A DNA stretch of 64,000 nucleotides from Halobellus captivus. GTDB lineage: Archaea; Halobacteriota; Halobacteria; Halobacteriales; Haloferacaceae. The first letter of the stretch is position 1, and each line of letters starts with the position of its first letter. Where the stretch lies: NCBI RefSeq assembly GCF_003697845.1, contig NZ_RDQE01000002.1, positions 124,001 to 188,000 on the forward strand. Direction: 5' to 3'. Below, in pieces: positions 63,165 through 64,000 of the stretch. A model generated the notes under the pieces. That model worked only from the letters and a program-made list of their open reading frames with translations. It was not told where the DNA came from and ran no database searches. Position numbers and translations under genes: made by a program.

Positions 63165-64000
63165 CACTCGGCGACCGCGAACGAGATCCCTTCGGCGCAG
63201 TCGTAGTCGACGACCTCGACGTCGCCGTAGGTCAGTTCGTCGAGGGGTACGTCCGCGATCTCGATCCGCGGGCGCTCGCGCGGCTCCCGCGAGAGCTGCT
63301 CGAGGAGGCCGGGCACGTGGTCGTATCCCTCCTCGCCGTCGGCCTCCGCGGGAGCGGTTTCCTCCAGCCAGGCCCTGACGTCGCGATAGTCGTCCTTCCG
63401 CTCGACGTCGGCCAGTCGAGCTTGGAGCGCGGAGAGGCTCTCACCGTACCACTCCCCTCGGTCGCCCTGCCCGCAGTAGACGTGCGCGTCGACGATCGTG
63501 TGGCCGAACTCGCCCACCTCGAACCCCGTCCGTCCCGCGAGCGCGTTCGCGAGCAGCGCGTACGCCGCGACGTTGAACGGGACGCCGAGCGCGATGTCGC
63601 CGGACCGCTGGGTGAGGTGGAGGTTGAGCTTCCCGCCCTGGACGTTGACGACGAAGGTGTAGTGACACGGCGGCAGCGTCGAGGTCGCGGCGTTCGCCGG
63701 GTGCCACGCGTTCACGACCATCCGACGGGAGTCGGGGTTCTCCTCGAGCGTGTCGAGCACGTAGGCGATCTGGTCGAAGGTCCGGCGCGTTCCGCCGTCC
63801 GCGGTCTCCTCGACGGTCACCCACTGGTGGGCGTCGTCGGGCCACGTCTCGCCGGGAAGCCCGTCTCCGTCGGCCGGAATCGGGTACCGCCGCCAGAACC
63901 GGCCGTAGGCGGTGTCGAGGAGGCCGTCCTCGTCGGCCCAGGCGTCCCATATCTTCGTCTCCTCGCGGAGGTTCCGGACGTGCTCCTCGCCCGAGAGGTA
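63164..64000 (-). CDS. thyA: Thymidylate synthase (5' end outside window)
   Basis: The frame is open to the window edge, so the N-terminus lies beyond 64000. The visible 278 residues start YLSGEEHVRNLREETKIWDA and include TAYGRFWRR, the RRMVVNAWHP segment, the catalytic Cys in LPPCHYTFVVN, QRSGDIALGVPFNVAAYALL (dUMP binding) and HVYCGQG in place of the usual HIYxNH. The C-terminus ends in EGISFAVAE. It makes dTMP from dUMP with methylene-tetrahydrofolate. The overlap with DHFR forms a thyA-folA operon. An internal acidic insert (PAEADGEEGYD) is a halophilic feature. Confidence 0.95.
   Translation of the reverse strand, partial: YLSGEEHVRNLREETKIWDAWADEDGLLDTAYGRFWRRYPIPADGDGLPGETWPDDAHQWVTVEETADGGTRRTFDQIAYVLDTLEENPDSRRMVVNAWHPANAATSTLPPCHYTFVVNVQGGKLNLHLTQRSGDIALGVPFNVAAYALLANALAGRTGFEVGEFGHTIVDAHVYCGQGDRGEWYGESLSALQARLADVERKDDYRDVRAWLEETAPAEADGEEGYDHVPGLLEQLSREPRERPRIEIADVPLDELTYGDVEVVDYDCAEGISFAVAE

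Overview
The window is chromosomal DNA of a halophilic archaeon (class Halobacteria). GC content is very high, the proteins are strongly acidic, several starts are close to a TATA-like box with a very short leader, and many families here are typical of haloarchaea: a GINS subunit with a long acidic linker, HMG-CoA reductase, archease/RtcB, a proteasome alpha subunit, a type II (archaeal) GAPDH, DUF5518/DUF5802/DUF7344/DUF1102 proteins, Tat-type lipoprotein binding proteins and a PGF-CTERM-type tail. The genus cannot be fixed from sequence alone; a Halorubrum-like organism is only a guess.

Layout. 1-2.9 kb: 3' part of a GINS gene, a DUF998 membrane protein and a beta-CASP metallohydrolase. 2.9-8.2 kb: a surface-protein island with a DUF7344 HTH/membrane regulator, three small proteins sharing a GTxxF-type signal region (DUF1102/TasA-camelysin-like) and a larger PGF-pre-PGF/CARDB-like membrane-anchored protein. 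8.3-21.7 kb: housekeeping genes: inositol monophosphatase family, hmgA, GNAT, DUF502, archease-rtcB, thymidine kinase, amidohydrolase, two HD-domain paralogues around a UspA gene, an MBF1-like regulator, a DedA/VTT protein and a 2-hydroxyacid dehydrogenase. A 108-bp MITE-like element directly follows the last of these. 22-23.6 kb: two DUF2249 proteins, a probable DUF2249 remnant, a cupin and a frameshifted cupin. 23.6-31.9 kb: a PurD-like ATP-grasp gene divergent from katG, an MFS transporter, a nucleoside-recognition membrane protein, a beta-propeller and an M29-like aminopeptidase. 32-42.9 kb: gapB, an amidase divergent from a complete peptide ABC transporter (binding protein, two permeases, two ATPases), and two hypothetical proteins. 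43-51.7 kb: a CPC-type heavy-metal P-type ATPase, small DUFs, a Vms1-like release factor homologue, a secreted HExxH peptidase, rhodanese, cupin and an alpha/beta hydrolase. 52-58.1 kb: a branched-chain-amino-acid-type ABC transporter (livHMGF) with a convergent binding-protein gene. 58.3-64 kb: methyltransferase, both CinA halves as separate genes, MOSC, proteasome alpha, DHFR and a 5'-truncated thyA.

Functional links. Archease and RtcB form an RNA ligation module. DHFR and thymidylate synthase overlap as a dTMP module, with thymidine kinase elsewhere in the window. The dpp-like and liv-like operons are two full uptake systems. The most unusual single observation is that the liv binding protein appears circularly permuted: after the lipoprotein signal it starts with the normally C-terminal half and ends with the normally N-terminal half. 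The second is the DUF1102 surface-protein island, which may encode a TasA-like extracellular filament but has no adjacent SipW-type peptidase.
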